Positions 8,681 through 16,344 of a stretch of 64,000 bases of DNA are shown here, piece by piece. The stretch lies in the NCBI GenBank assembly GCA_023382595.1, contig JAHDWB010000001.1, positions 1,550,001 to 1,614,000 on the forward strand, in the 5' to 3' direction. Every line of letters starts with the position of its first letter. Position 1 is the first letter of the stretch. This stretch comes from Anaerolineales bacterium (GTDB taxonomy: Bacteria; Chloroflexota; Anaerolineae; Anaerolineales; Villigracilaceae). Both the position numbers and the translations under genes were made by a program. The notes below the pieces were generated by a model. It did not search any database, had not been told where the DNA came from, and was given only the letters and a program-made list of their open reading frames with translations.

Positions 8681-9427
8681 ATGAACATCGAAATCATTGA
8701 TCTGGGTTTGATCGAATACGAAACCGCCTGGAAGCTGCAGGATGAATACGCGGCGGAGATCGCGGAGGGGAAACGTCCGCCGATGCTGTTATTGCTCGAA
8801 CATCCTCACGTTTACACCTTCGGCAGACGGGGCAATGCCGCCAACCTGCTTTGGAATGAAGCACAATTGAAAGAGAAAGAGATTTCCACCTTCTGGGTGG
8901 ATCGCGGCGGGGATGTCACCTACCACGGACCGGGGCAGTTGGTGGGCTATCCGTTGATTCCGCTCATGCCTATAAGACCTGACGGGTCTTCCGAAGAATC
9001 CCCCGATGTGGATGTTGACGATAAAAGACCTGTCAGGTCTGACTATGTCGGCTACATCCGCAAATTGGAGTCCGTACTCATTGGCGCATTGATGCAGTTC
9101 GGCATTGCATCAGGTCAACGGGAGGGAAAGACCGGGGTGTGGATTCAGGCGGATGTCCATTCGCGATGCGTGAATTGCAAGCCTGAAGACAGGAAGAAGC
9201 CCGCCAAGATCGCCGCCATTGGCGTCAAGGTGGATGCGCGGGGTGTCACCCGTCATGGTTTCGCGTTGAATGTCAACCCGAATATGGAGTATTGGAACGG
9301 CATCATTGCATGCGGGCTGCCTGAGCCTGTGGTTTCATTGGCTGATTTGCTCGACCCCATTCCTTCCATGGATGATGTCAAAGCGAAGGTGATCGCTTCG
9401 TTCAAGAGTGTGTTCGACGAAAAATAA
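8681..9427 (+). CDS. lipB: Octanoyltransferase LipB with two insertions
   Basis: Transfers octanoate from acyl carrier protein to lipoyl domains, the first step of lipoate synthesis. Motifs are RGGDVTYHGPGQLVGYP near residues 75-91, the catalytic lysine in KIAAIGVKV and catalytic Cys in GIIACGL. The 248-aa length exceeds the usual ~210-230. Residues ~98-120 (RPDGSSEESPDVDVDDKRP) are an acidic insertion encoded by DNA bounded by two palindromes. A second stretch, QADVHSRCVNCKPEDRKK, adds a C-x2-C pair. Neither should touch the core, but the Cys pair could bind a metal. lipA is not in the window. Confidence 0.9.
   Translation: MNIEIIDLGLIEYETAWKLQDEYAAEIAEGKRPPMLLLLEHPHVYTFGRRGNAANLLWNEAQLKEKEISTFWVDRGGDVTYHGPGQLVGYPLIPLMPIRPDGSSEESPDVDVDDKRPVRSDYVGYIRKLESVLIGALMQFGIASGQREGKTGVWIQADVHSRCVNCKPEDRKKPAKIAAIGVKVDARGVTRHGFALNVNPNMEYWNGIIACGLPEPVVSLADLLDPIPSMDDVKAKVIASFKSVFDEK
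8974..9040. repeat. Palindrome-bounded 67-bp insertion in lipB
   Basis: A near-palindrome AAGACCTGACGGGTCTT (8974-8990) and a palindrome AGACCTGTCAGGTCT (9026-9040) bracket 35 bp. The frame is kept open and encodes an acidic linker not typical of LipB. The AGACCTG..CAGGTCT arms look like a short hairpin repeat that has entered the gene. Confidence 0.7.
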
Positions 9428-9454
9428 AAAATCTCCCGCGATGGGAGATTTTTT
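9426..9454. terminator. Bidirectional terminator after lipB
   Basis: AAAAAATCTCCC and GGGAGATTTTTT arms lie between convergent lipB and the PAS-GGDEF gene, overlapping the stop codons of both. Confidence 0.85.
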
Positions 9455-10421
9455 ATTCTGCGACGACCCAGCGTCCGCGCCCCTGTTCCTTCGCATCATA
9501 CATGGCGTTATCCGCGCGTTTGAGCAGGCTGTCCCACGTATCCTCGCCGATCTTTAACTGCGCCACGCCAATGCTGAGTGTGATGCGGATGGAATGTTCC
9601 TTGACCTGCAGGGTGGTTTCGCCGATCTGTTTGCACAGGCGGGCGGCTTGTTCCGCGGCGGCTTTTGCGTCAGAACTGGGCAGAATGATGATGAACTCCT
9701 CGCCCCCATACCGTCCGATAACGTCCGGGCTTCGGATGCCCTCGCGCAAATGGTTCGCCATTTGACGCAGCACTTCGTCGCCGACGGGGTGACCGTACAT
9801 ATCGTTGATGGCTTTGAAGTGATCCACATCTATGATGGAAATGGACAGAAGCGAGCCGTACCGCTCGGCGCGCATGACCTCGTCCTGCAGTTCGCGGACG
9901 ATCGCGCGGCGGTTGTATAAATAGGTCAGCGGATCGGTCTGGGCGACCTCTTTTGCCTGTACCACGACCGCATCCAATTCGACCTGTTTATTGTGCGCCA
10001 GTTTCTTTGAAACTTCACTTTCGATCTGGAACAGCCTGACCTGTCTGCTGAGCCGTTCAATGCTTTCCTGCAGAACAGGCTCCGAATCGATCCGTTCGGC
10101 GATAAAGATAACCCGCCCATTTGGGGCGGGGAATAATACACAATCGCAAAGCGAGGTCTTGTCGGCATCATTGGTTGGAATCTCAGTGACCCATTCAGCC
10201 TGCGCCCCATCGGCTAATTGACGCTGCAGGACGAGTTTGTCTTTGTCAGGGAATAAATCGGTAATGTTATCTGTGGACGGGAAGCGTTTCTTGCAAGAAG
10301 CAAAAGCGGAATTCCATGAAACCAGCCTGCCGTCCTTTTCCACGACCGCCACCATGGCATGTATGGTTTCAAGTATTTTTTCCACATCCTGTGTGGTGAT
10401 GATCTCCGCCAACTTTAGCAT
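9453..10421 (-). CDS. PAS-GGDEF diguanylate cyclase
   Basis: A 322-aa c-di-GMP synthase. The N-terminal ~110 residues read as a PAS sensor domain (MVAVVEKDGRLVSWNSAF), followed by a coiled-coil linker (~115-160) and a GGDEF domain with YGGEEF and I-site RSPD five residues before it. No membrane segment is seen, so it should be cytoplasmic. The start lacks a Shine-Dalgarno but has TAAAAT six bases before the ATG, like the leaderless genes nearby. It is the second cyclase in 10 kb and unlike the GAF-type one in its sensor. Confidence 0.88.
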   Translation of the reverse strand: MLKLAEIITTQDVEKILETIHAMVAVVEKDGRLVSWNSAFASCKKRFPSTDNITDLFPDKDKLVLQRQLADGAQAEWVTEIPTNDADKTSLCDCVLFPAPNGRVIFIAERIDSEPVLQESIERLSRQVRLFQIESEVSKKLAHNKQVELDAVVVQAKEVAQTDPLTYLYNRRAIVRELQDEVMRAERYGSLLSISIIDVDHFKAINDMYGHPVGDEVLRQMANHLREGIRSPDVIGRYGGEEFIIILPSSDAKAAAEQAARLCKQIGETTLQVKEHSIRITLSIGVAQLKIGEDTWDSLLKRADNAMYDAKEQGRGRWVVAE

Positions 10422-10504
10422 TGCATGATTTTAGCGTATCCGAAAAGCTTTTTATTTCCACCTTACAAAATTAGAAACACGACCTAACAAAAAGGCAAGC
10501 TGGA

Positions 10505-12268
10505 TTATCGCGCTCCGCGCCTCCCAAATTGACGCTCCAGCGTATCCACCGACAGGTGGATCATCGTCGGTCTGCCATGCGGACATGTCCGCGGCGATTG
10601 GCACGCCTCAAGATCGTTCAGCAAACTTCTCTGCTCATCGGATGTGAGCACCTGCCCGGCTTTGACCGCCAATCTCTTGCAGACTCTTGCCGCAAGCCGC
10701 GCCTCAACCTCCGCCTGAAGCGGACTCTCGTCCTCTTCAAAATCCTCCACCAACGCCCTCAGCGCCGAGGCAGGATCGCCGCCCGAAAATAATATCGGCA
10801 TCGCGCGGACTTGGAACGTATTCGCCCCGAACTCCTCGACTTCAAAGCCGAATTTGTTCAGGAAAGGCAATTGTTCCCCGATCATCTTCGCGGACTGCGG
10901 CGGGAGCGTCACCACTTCCGGCGCAAGCAATGCCTGCGACGGGATGATCTTGCTCTCGTGCTGTGCCATCAACTTCTCGAACAGAACCCGTTCATGCGCA
11001 GCGTGTTGATCAATGAGATACAACCCATCAGGTCCTTCTGCCACAAGATATGTCGAGCCGATCTGACCGATGAGACGAAGCAGCGGAACGCCAGTTTCAA
11101 ACGACCGTTGACCGTCAACCGTGGACGGTGCCTGTCCTTCCGGGGTTTCTACGGATTGCGGTTCACCGTCCATCGTCAAAGATTCATCTTGCGCCATCGT
11201 CCAATCGATGCCCGCCTGTCTCTCTGGTACTTCATCGCGCGAACGCGCTCCCCATAACTGCGGCGAAATGGACGGGACCGGCGTGTACGCCAGTAATGCC
11301 TTTCGCACCGAACGCTGGACGAAACTGAACACTTTATCCTGGCTGCGGAATCGCACTTCGGCTTTTGTCGGGTGGACGTTCACATCCACATCTTCGGGAG
11401 CCATTTCAAGGAACAATGCCGTCAGCGGATAACGTCCCACCATCAGGAGCGTATGATACGCCTGTAAAAGCGCGGAGTTGAGCGAAATTTCCTGCACCCA
11501 GCGCCCATTGATGAAAAAAGTAATTTCCCTGCGGTTGGAGCGGGTTAACGAAACGGGACTGATGAAGCCCGATAATGTGAGATTTTCTTCGGAAGCCATC
11601 ACTTCCAGCATCTGCTTGGCGACATCCACGCCGTACAGTGCCGCCAAAATCGCGCGGCGATCGCCATCTCCCGCCGTCTGTAACGTGACCTGCTTTCCAT
11701 CGGTCACTTTGAATCGCACATTCGGATACGCCAGCGCATAGCGTGTGACAAGCGAGTCAATCGCGCGGCGTTCGGTGGTATCTGTTTTCAAAAATTTCAA
11801 ACGCGCGGGCACGTTGTAGAAAAGATTCTCCACGCGCACTACCGTTCCCACCGGCGCGCCGACCTTTTCGACCTTCCCTGCGATCCCGCCATCCACGCTC
11901 TGGCGCGCGCCTTCCTTCGCAGATTCCACGCGCGAAGTGATGATCATGCGCGAGACGGAGCCGATCGAAGCCAGCGCTTCGCCGCGGAATCCCAAGGTCT
12001 GGATGTGAAACAGGTCATCGGACTGAACCAACTTTGAGGTCGCGTGACGCGAGGCGGCTAATGCCAATTCGTCCGCGGAGATGCCGTGTCCGTTATCCGC
12101 CACTTCGATCAACGTCCGTCCCGCATCCGCGATCGAAATTGAAATATTCTTCGCGCCCGCGTCCAAAGAATTTTCAACCAACTCTTTTACGACTGAAGCG
12201 GGGCGCTCCACCACCTCACCGGCGGCGATTTGCGATGAAACTTCCGGGGAAAGCAATCGAATGGGCAT
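10505..12268 (-). CDS. mutL: DNA mismatch repair protein MutL
   Basis: A 587-aa MutL with N-terminal GHKL ATPase (IAAGEVVERPASVVKEL, DNGHGI, GFRGEALASI), transducer domain, a variable linker (~335-395) and a C-terminal dimerisation domain. It carries the endonuclease metal motif DQHAAHERVLFE and the zinc-site CPHGRPT, so it should nick DNA in strand-directed repair. The linker contains APSTVDGQRSF, encoded by a 33-nt repeat also present in mutS2 in the same frame. The ATG has no ribosome binding site but a TATAAT box 6 nt upstream. No mutS1 gene is in the window. Confidence 0.95.
   Translation of the reverse strand: MPIRLLSPEVSSQIAAGEVVERPASVVKELVENSLDAGAKNISISIADAGRTLIEVADNGHGISADELALAASRHATSKLVQSDDLFHIQTLGFRGEALASIGSVSRMIITSRVESAKEGARQSVDGGIAGKVEKVGAPVGTVVRVENLFYNVPARLKFLKTDTTERRAIDSLVTRYALAYPNVRFKVTDGKQVTLQTAGDGDRRAILAALYGVDVAKQMLEVMASEENLTLSGFISPVSLTRSNRREITFFINGRWVQEISLNSALLQAYHTLLMVGRYPLTALFLEMAPEDVDVNVHPTKAEVRFRSQDKVFSFVQRSVRKALLAYTPVPSISPQLWGARSRDEVPERQAGIDWTMAQDESLTMDGEPQSVETPEGQAPSTVDGQRSFETGVPLLRLIGQIGSTYLVAEGPDGLYLIDQHAAHERVLFEKLMAQHESKIIPSQALLAPEVVTLPPQSAKMIGEQLPFLNKFGFEVEEFGANTFQVRAMPILFSGGDPASALRALVEDFEEDESPLQAEVEARLAARVCKRLAVKAGQVLTSDEQRSLLNDLEACQSPRTCPHGRPTMIHLSVDTLERQFGRRGAR
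11099..11131. repeat. 33-nt repeat in the mutL linker, shared with mutS2
   Basis: On the coding strand it matches mutS2 47355-47387 at 28 of 33 bases and in the same reading frame, giving PSTVDGQRSF here and PSTVNGQRSF there. It is built of CCGT/ACGG units with internal inverted symmetry (ACCGT...ACGGT). Confidence 0.75.
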
Positions 12269-12271
12269 GGC

Positions 12272-12285
12272 GCGATTATAATCGC
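12272..12285. promoter_or_regulatory. Symmetric bidirectional -10 element for mutL and the HAD gene
   Basis: The perfect palindrome GCGATTATAATCGC contains TATAAT on each strand (12277-12282 on +, 12280-12275 on -). Each box ends exactly 6 nt before an ATG (HAD at 12289, mutL at 12268). The whole gap between the two start codons is 20 bp, too short for a leader with a ribosome binding site, so both transcripts are expected to be leaderless. Confidence 0.7.
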
Positions 12286-12288
12286 CCC

Positions 12289-12927
12289 ATGCGATTTACC
12301 ACGATTTTCTTCGATCTCGACGACACGTTGTATCCGCCCGGCGCGGGCTTGTGGCAGGCGATCAAGGAGCGCATGAACTTGTATATGCGCGACCACATGG
12401 ACATCCCCGAAGACGAAATTCCGATCTTGCGCGAAAAATACTTTCGGGAATACGGGACCACCATGCGCGGCTTACAGGCAAATCACAACATCGATGCGGA
12501 TGAATTTCTCGCCTTTGTGCATGACCTGCCCTTGAAGGATTACCTGGTTCCCGATCCGACTCTGCGCTCAGTCATCGCTTCGCTCCCGACCCGCAACCTG
12601 ATCTTCACCAACGCGGACTCTGCCCATGCCCGAAGAGTGCTGACCACACTCGAACTCGCCGACCTTTTCGACACCATCGTGGACGTGAATGCCGTTGCGC
12701 CGTATTGCAAGCCGATGCCCAAGTCGTTCGAGATCGCCATGAACGTCGCGGGCGAAAGCGACCCGTCGAAATGCGTGATGATCGACGACATTGTCCGCAC
12801 CACCCGCGCCGCAAAGGATGCGGGACTGTTCAGCGTTCTGGCGCACAATTCATATGTCAACGGCGATGCCGACGCGCATCTGCTGGACTGGAATGAATTG
12901 CCCGCCATTTTGGAACGTCTACATTAA
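12289..12927 (+). CDS. HAD-family pyrimidine 5'-nucleotidase
   Basis: A 212-aa HAD subfamily IA phosphatase with motif I FFDLDDTLYPPG (nucleophile Asp8), motif II Thr in IFTNAD, motif III Lys in CKPMPKSF and motif IV IDD. The DLDDTLYP wording and helical cap match the pyrimidine 5'-nucleotidase group (SDT1-like), which dephosphorylates nucleoside monophosphates. The start used is ATG 12289, since longer upstream reading runs into mutL. Divergent from mutL with a shared palindromic promoter. Exact substrate uncertain. Confidence 0.8.
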   Translation: MRFTTIFFDLDDTLYPPGAGLWQAIKERMNLYMRDHMDIPEDEIPILREKYFREYGTTMRGLQANHNIDADEFLAFVHDLPLKDYLVPDPTLRSVIASLPTRNLIFTNADSAHARRVLTTLELADLFDTIVDVNAVAPYCKPMPKSFEIAMNVAGESDPSKCVMIDDIVRTTRAAKDAGLFSVLAHNSYVNGDADAHLLDWNELPAILERLH

Positions 12928-12947
12928 CCATTGCTTGGAGGCATATC

Positions 12948-13193
12948 ATGGAAACCAGTAAACTCATGATCGGTGCATTGATATTCATTGTGCTTGTTAT
13001 CGGCATTAACCTCGTCATGTATGCCATGGTGCGCGGCGCCTTCCGTTCGGACGGTAAAGGGGCGTTCGATAATTTTTCCAAATCGCTGACCACGTCCACA
13101 AAGAAGCAGAACGAGCCGATCAATGAACTGCGCCGCAGGGTGGAGGAGCTGCATGCGGGTAAGAAAGACGCGTCATCTGATTCTGAACAGTAA
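12948..13193 (+). CDS. Small single-pass membrane protein
   Basis: 81 aa: one transmembrane helix (~7-29), then a polar tail with a predicted short coiled coil (NEPINELRRRVEELHAGKK). TTGGAGG precedes the ATG by 7 nt. It sits 20 bp after the HAD gene and just before the processing protease. Function not recognised. Confidence 0.6.
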   Translation: METSKLMIGALIFIVLVIGINLVMYAMVRGAFRSDGKGAFDNFSKSLTTSTKKQNEPINELRRRVEELHAGKKDASSDSEQ

Positions 13194-13284
13194 CCGGCTC
13201 TTACAAGAATCGTACAAAGAATTCAGCAATCTTTAATCCCAGACTGGTATCTTTCGTACCAGAAAGCCAAAATTGGAGGCTATT

Positions 13285-14550
13285 GTGAATAAAACCTTAA
13301 AAGTAATCCTGCTCATCCTTGTCGTGGCTGTGGTCGCGCTTGGCTCGTTTGCAGGCGGATTTATAACTGGGCATATCATGCCATTCGCGGGTTTGTCCGC
13401 TTTCAACCCGTCAACACCCAGCGTTTCTGCGCCGCCCACGGCATCCCCGTCTCAACAGTCGGCAACGCCCGAGGAATTGCAGACCCTCTTCAAGCCGTTT
13501 TGGGAAGCGTGGAACCTCGTCCACGAGAATTATGTCGACCAACCCGTGGATGATGTCGCGCTCATGCGCGGCGCGATCAAAGGCATGATGGAAGCGCTTG
13601 GCGACGAGCATTCTTCCTACATGAGCCCGGAGGATTACGAACAAGCCAACGCCGGGCTTGAAGGTGAATACGAAGGTATCGGCGCTTATGTGGATACCAC
13701 CACGACCTACCTGACCATCACCAGCCCGATTCCCGGCTCGCCTGCCGAAAAGGCTGGGCTCCTGCCCGGTGACCAGATCGTCGCCATCGACGGCGAAGAC
13801 ATGACGGGTACTGCTGCCGAGGTCGCCCGCCTCAAAGTCCTCGGTCCTGCTGGTTCAACCGTCCGGCTGACCATTCGGCGGGAGGGCGAAAATGAACTGC
13901 TTGAATTCGATATCGTCCGTGCACGGATCACCATCGCTTCTGCCAGCGGTGAAATGCTCGACAATGATATTGCTTATGTTCAGGTAACGACCTTCGGTTC
14001 CAGAACCACCCCGGAACTGCTTGCCACGCTCAAAGAGTTGATGGCGCAAAATCCCAAAGGCATCATCTTGGATCTGCGCAACAACGGCGGAGGCTTCCTG
14101 CAAACTTCCGTGGAGGTCGCTTCGCAGTTCATGGGAGAAGGCGTTGTATTGTATGAACAGTATGGTGACGGCTCCCGTGATACGTTCACGGTCATCCCCA
14201 ACGGGCTGGCGACCAATAGTGATATCCCCATGCTGGTATTGGTCAATGAAGGCTCCGCTTCTGCTTCGGAGATCGTGGCAGGCGCCTTGCAGGATGCTGG
14301 GCGCGCCAAATTGGTCGGTACACTGACTTATGGAAAAGGCTCTGTCCAAAACTGGATTCCGCTGTCCGATGATAACGGAGCCGTGCGCGTAACGATTGCG
14401 AAGTGGCTTACCCCGAACGAAAAGACCATCCATGAACTTGGGCTTACCCCCGATTATCCGGTGGAAATGACGCTTGAAGACCGCCAGGCAGGCAGAGACC
14501 CTCAACTGGATCGTGCCATCGAGATCCTTCTTGGAATGATTGGACAATAA
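13285..14550 (+). CDS. S41 C-terminal processing peptidase
   Basis: A 421-aa CtpA/Prc-type serine protease: N-terminal membrane anchor (~5-30), PDZ domain (~115-195) and catalytic core with LDLRNNGGG, nucleophile Ser in GSASASEIVAG and general-base Lys in YGKGSVQ. It would trim extracytoplasmic proteins. The GTG start (13285) follows GGAGG by 5 nt; an in-frame TTG 12 nt earlier would place the ribosome binding site inside the gene. The next gene is a membrane Zn peptidase 17 bp downstream, suggesting a proteolysis operon. Confidence 0.9.
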   Translation: MNKTLKVILLILVVAVVALGSFAGGFITGHIMPFAGLSAFNPSTPSVSAPPTASPSQQSATPEELQTLFKPFWEAWNLVHENYVDQPVDDVALMRGAIKGMMEALGDEHSSYMSPEDYEQANAGLEGEYEGIGAYVDTTTTYLTITSPIPGSPAEKAGLLPGDQIVAIDGEDMTGTAAEVARLKVLGPAGSTVRLTIRREGENELLEFDIVRARITIASASGEMLDNDIAYVQVTTFGSRTTPELLATLKELMAQNPKGIILDLRNNGGGFLQTSVEVASQFMGEGVVLYEQYGDGSRDTFTVIPNGLATNSDIPMLVLVNEGSASASEIVAGALQDAGRAKLVGTLTYGKGSVQNWIPLSDDNGAVRVTIAKWLTPNEKTIHELGLTPDYPVEMTLEDRQAGRDPQLDRAIEILLGMIGQ

Positions 14551-14567
14551 GAAAAGGAGAAGCCAAC

Positions 14568-15257
14568 ATGTTCTTCGACCCACTGTACCTTATCCTTATG
14601 ATCCCCGCCTTTATCGTCATGGGGATCACGTCATGGTATGTCAAGGCTGCATATAGAAAATGGAGCCGTGTTGCATCCTCCAGCCGTCTCACCGGCTACG
14701 ATGCCACCCGCCTCCTCATCAGTTCGAGCGGCTTGTACGGCGTGCAGATCCAAGGCACGCACGGGGAACTCACCGACCACTACGACCCGCGCAACAAGAC
14801 CGTGTATCTATCCAACGGCGTCGCCACCAGCCCCTCCGTCGCCGCGCTGGCGATCTCTGCGCATGAACTCGGTCACGCCATGCAGGATGCGGAAGATTAC
14901 TTCCCGATGCGTCTGCGCGGCTTCATGGTGCCGATGGTCAGTGTCGGCTCCAATCTCGGCTGGATCCTGATTCTGGTCGGGATGCTCATCGGTTGGACGG
15001 GACTGGCGTGGCTGGGCGTGATCGTCTTCTCCGGCGGCGCCTTGTTTGCGCTTGCCACCCTGCCCGTGGAATTTGACGCATCCGCCCGCGCGAAGCGCCT
15101 GCTTGCCCAAAGCGGCATCATCCAGTCTGACGCAGAGATGCGCGGTGTCAACAACGTCCTCAACGCCGCCGCGCTGACCTACGTAGGAGGTCTGCTCACT
15201 GCCATCCTGCAGTTGCTGTATTTTGTTCTCCGCGTTGGCGGCATGAGCCGCGACTAA
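14568..15257 (+). CDS. Membrane neutral zinc metallopeptidase (YugP-like)
   Basis: A 229-aa protein of the Zn_peptidase_2 family. The active-site helix is ISAHELGHAMQDAEDY near residues 100-115 (HExxH-type), with the proximal sequence KTVYLSNGVA typical of the family and three to four membrane segments. AAGGAG precedes the ATG. Physiological substrate unknown. It is co-oriented with the S41 protease and ends in a terminator. Confidence 0.85.
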   Translation: MFFDPLYLILMIPAFIVMGITSWYVKAAYRKWSRVASSSRLTGYDATRLLISSSGLYGVQIQGTHGELTDHYDPRNKTVYLSNGVATSPSVAALAISAHELGHAMQDAEDYFPMRLRGFMVPMVSVGSNLGWILILVGMLIGWTGLAWLGVIVFSGGALFALATLPVEFDASARAKRLLAQSGIIQSDAEMRGVNNVLNAAALTYVGGLLTAILQLLYFVLRVGGMSRD

Positions 15258-15275
15258 GATCGATCGCATAAAACG

Positions 15276-15310
15276 ACATCCGAAGTCTAAATATGACTTC
15301 GGATGTTTGA
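15276..15310 (+). terminator. Intrinsic terminator after the Zn peptidase
   Basis: 12-bp perfect arms ACATCCGAAGTC and GACTTCGGATGT followed by TTGATTTT. Confidence 0.8.
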
Positions 15311-15402
15311 TTTTAAGAAAAACCCTTTCCAACTTTCACTGGTATCATCTTCCATTAAGTCGTAAAATTCACAAAAATCTTGTCTACACAAACGGAGGCG
15401 CA

Positions 15403-15975
15403 ATGAACGCGTTGCAGGAACGTATTTTACGGGATGGGAAAAACCTGGGGAATGGGATTCTCAAAGTGGATAGTTTCGTCAATCATCAAGTCGACCCTAC
15501 CCTCATGGATATCTGTGGACGGGAGTTTGCAAAACGCTTTGCAAACGTTGGCGCGACTAAGATTCTCACGGCGGAGATTTCGGGCATTGCACCAGCACTG
15601 ACCACTGCCATTCATATGGGGCTGCCCGTTGTCTATGCCCGCAAAACAAAACCCATTACCATGCCCGACCAGGTCTATCTTACACTGGCACCATCCCACA
15701 CAAAGGGACGCATGGTCGAACTCATCGTCTCGCCGGAATATCTCGCCAACAACGAAAAAGTCCTCATCATCGACGACTTCCTCGCCAGCGGACAGACCAT
15801 TTTAGGCTTATGCCGCCTCGCGGAAGCCTCTGGCTCCAAGATCGTTGGCATTGGCGCACTGATCGAAAAGATCTTCGAAGGCGGGCGTGATGCGCTTTCT
15901 TCTCTTGGCGTTCCCATCGAATCCATTGCCTGCATCAAATCGATGGATGATGGGAAGATTGAATTCGTTGATTAA
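15403..15975 (+). CDS. xpt: Xanthine phosphoribosyltransferase
   Basis: A 190-aa type I PRTase that converts xanthine and PRPP to XMP. The family text is strong: LKVDSFVNHQVDPTLM at the N-terminus, the PRPP loop VLIIDDFLASGQT near residues 122-134, and IEKIFEGGRDAL. The start is ATG 15403 with GGAGG 6 nt upstream; longer in-frame reading would cross the terminator. It feeds XMP to guaA two genes downstream. No purine-riboswitch-like fold was recognised in the 90-bp leader. Confidence 0.93.
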   Translation: MNALQERILRDGKNLGNGILKVDSFVNHQVDPTLMDICGREFAKRFANVGATKILTAEISGIAPALTTAIHMGLPVVYARKTKPITMPDQVYLTLAPSHTKGRMVELIVSPEYLANNEKVLIIDDFLASGQTILGLCRLAEASGSKIVGIGALIEKIFEGGRDALSSLGVPIESIACIKSMDDGKIEFVD

Positions 15976-16309
15976 GAAACTTCTCTGGTTTCTTTCACCG
16001 CTGATAGGCTGGATATTCACCCACATGAGTTTCGCCATCCCAGTCAAGCGCCTCCGCGAGACCTCGAGCCTGCTTGCGTTTCATCATCCTTCACCTTCCT
16101 ACAAGTTTCATGTACTGATCGTCCCCAAGCGGCAGGTGAAGACACTCGCGGAGCTCGACCCCAGCGATACCGCCTTTCTCACCGACCTATATTCCACCGC
16201 CCAAAGCCTCGTGGACGAATTCAACCTCAAGGCATACCGTCTCATTGTCAACGGCGGAGAGTATCAGGATTTTCCGCATTTGCATTTTCATCTCATATCT
16301 GATTTGTAG
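15950..16309 (+). CDS. HIT-family protein with N-terminal membrane segment
   Basis: About 119 aa. The histidine triad appears as [12 protein letters not shown] at the C-terminus (H-phi-H-phi-H), with family wording [18 protein letters not shown] earlier, so it probably hydrolyses nucleoside phosphoramidates or dinucleotides. An N-terminal hydrophobic stretch ([15 protein letters not shown]) is unusual and may anchor it. The start overlaps the end of xpt and is uncertain (ATG 15947 or 15950, or TTG codons downstream), implying coupled translation. Confidence 0.7.
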   Translation: MGRLNSLIKKLLWFLSPLIGWIFTHMSFAIPVKRLRETSSLLAFHHPSPSYKFHVLIVPKRQVKTLAELDPSDTAFLTDLYSTAQSLVDEFNLKAYRLIVNGGEYQDFPHLHFHLISDL

Positions 16310-16331
16310 AGGCGGCTGTCCCCCGCCCTAT
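16307..16331. repeat. Degenerate GTAG..CGG hairpin repeat
   Basis: TAGAGGCGG and CCGCCCTA form an imperfect hairpin between the HIT gene and guaA; the stop codon of the HIT gene is the TAG of the left arm. It resembles a worn GTAGGGGCGG element. Confidence 0.5.
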
Positions 16332-16344
16332 GGGATTAAATTAC

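Noticed and set aside
12034-12288. N-terminal extension of the HAD protein into mutL
   Set aside because: The extra 85 residues are Arg/Pro-rich antisense of mutL; motif I begins at the ATG 12289, which has its own -10 box.
15307-15402. Possible purine riboswitch in the xpt leader
   Set aside because: No purine-aptamer core or three-way junction could be traced; the leader is short and follows a terminator.
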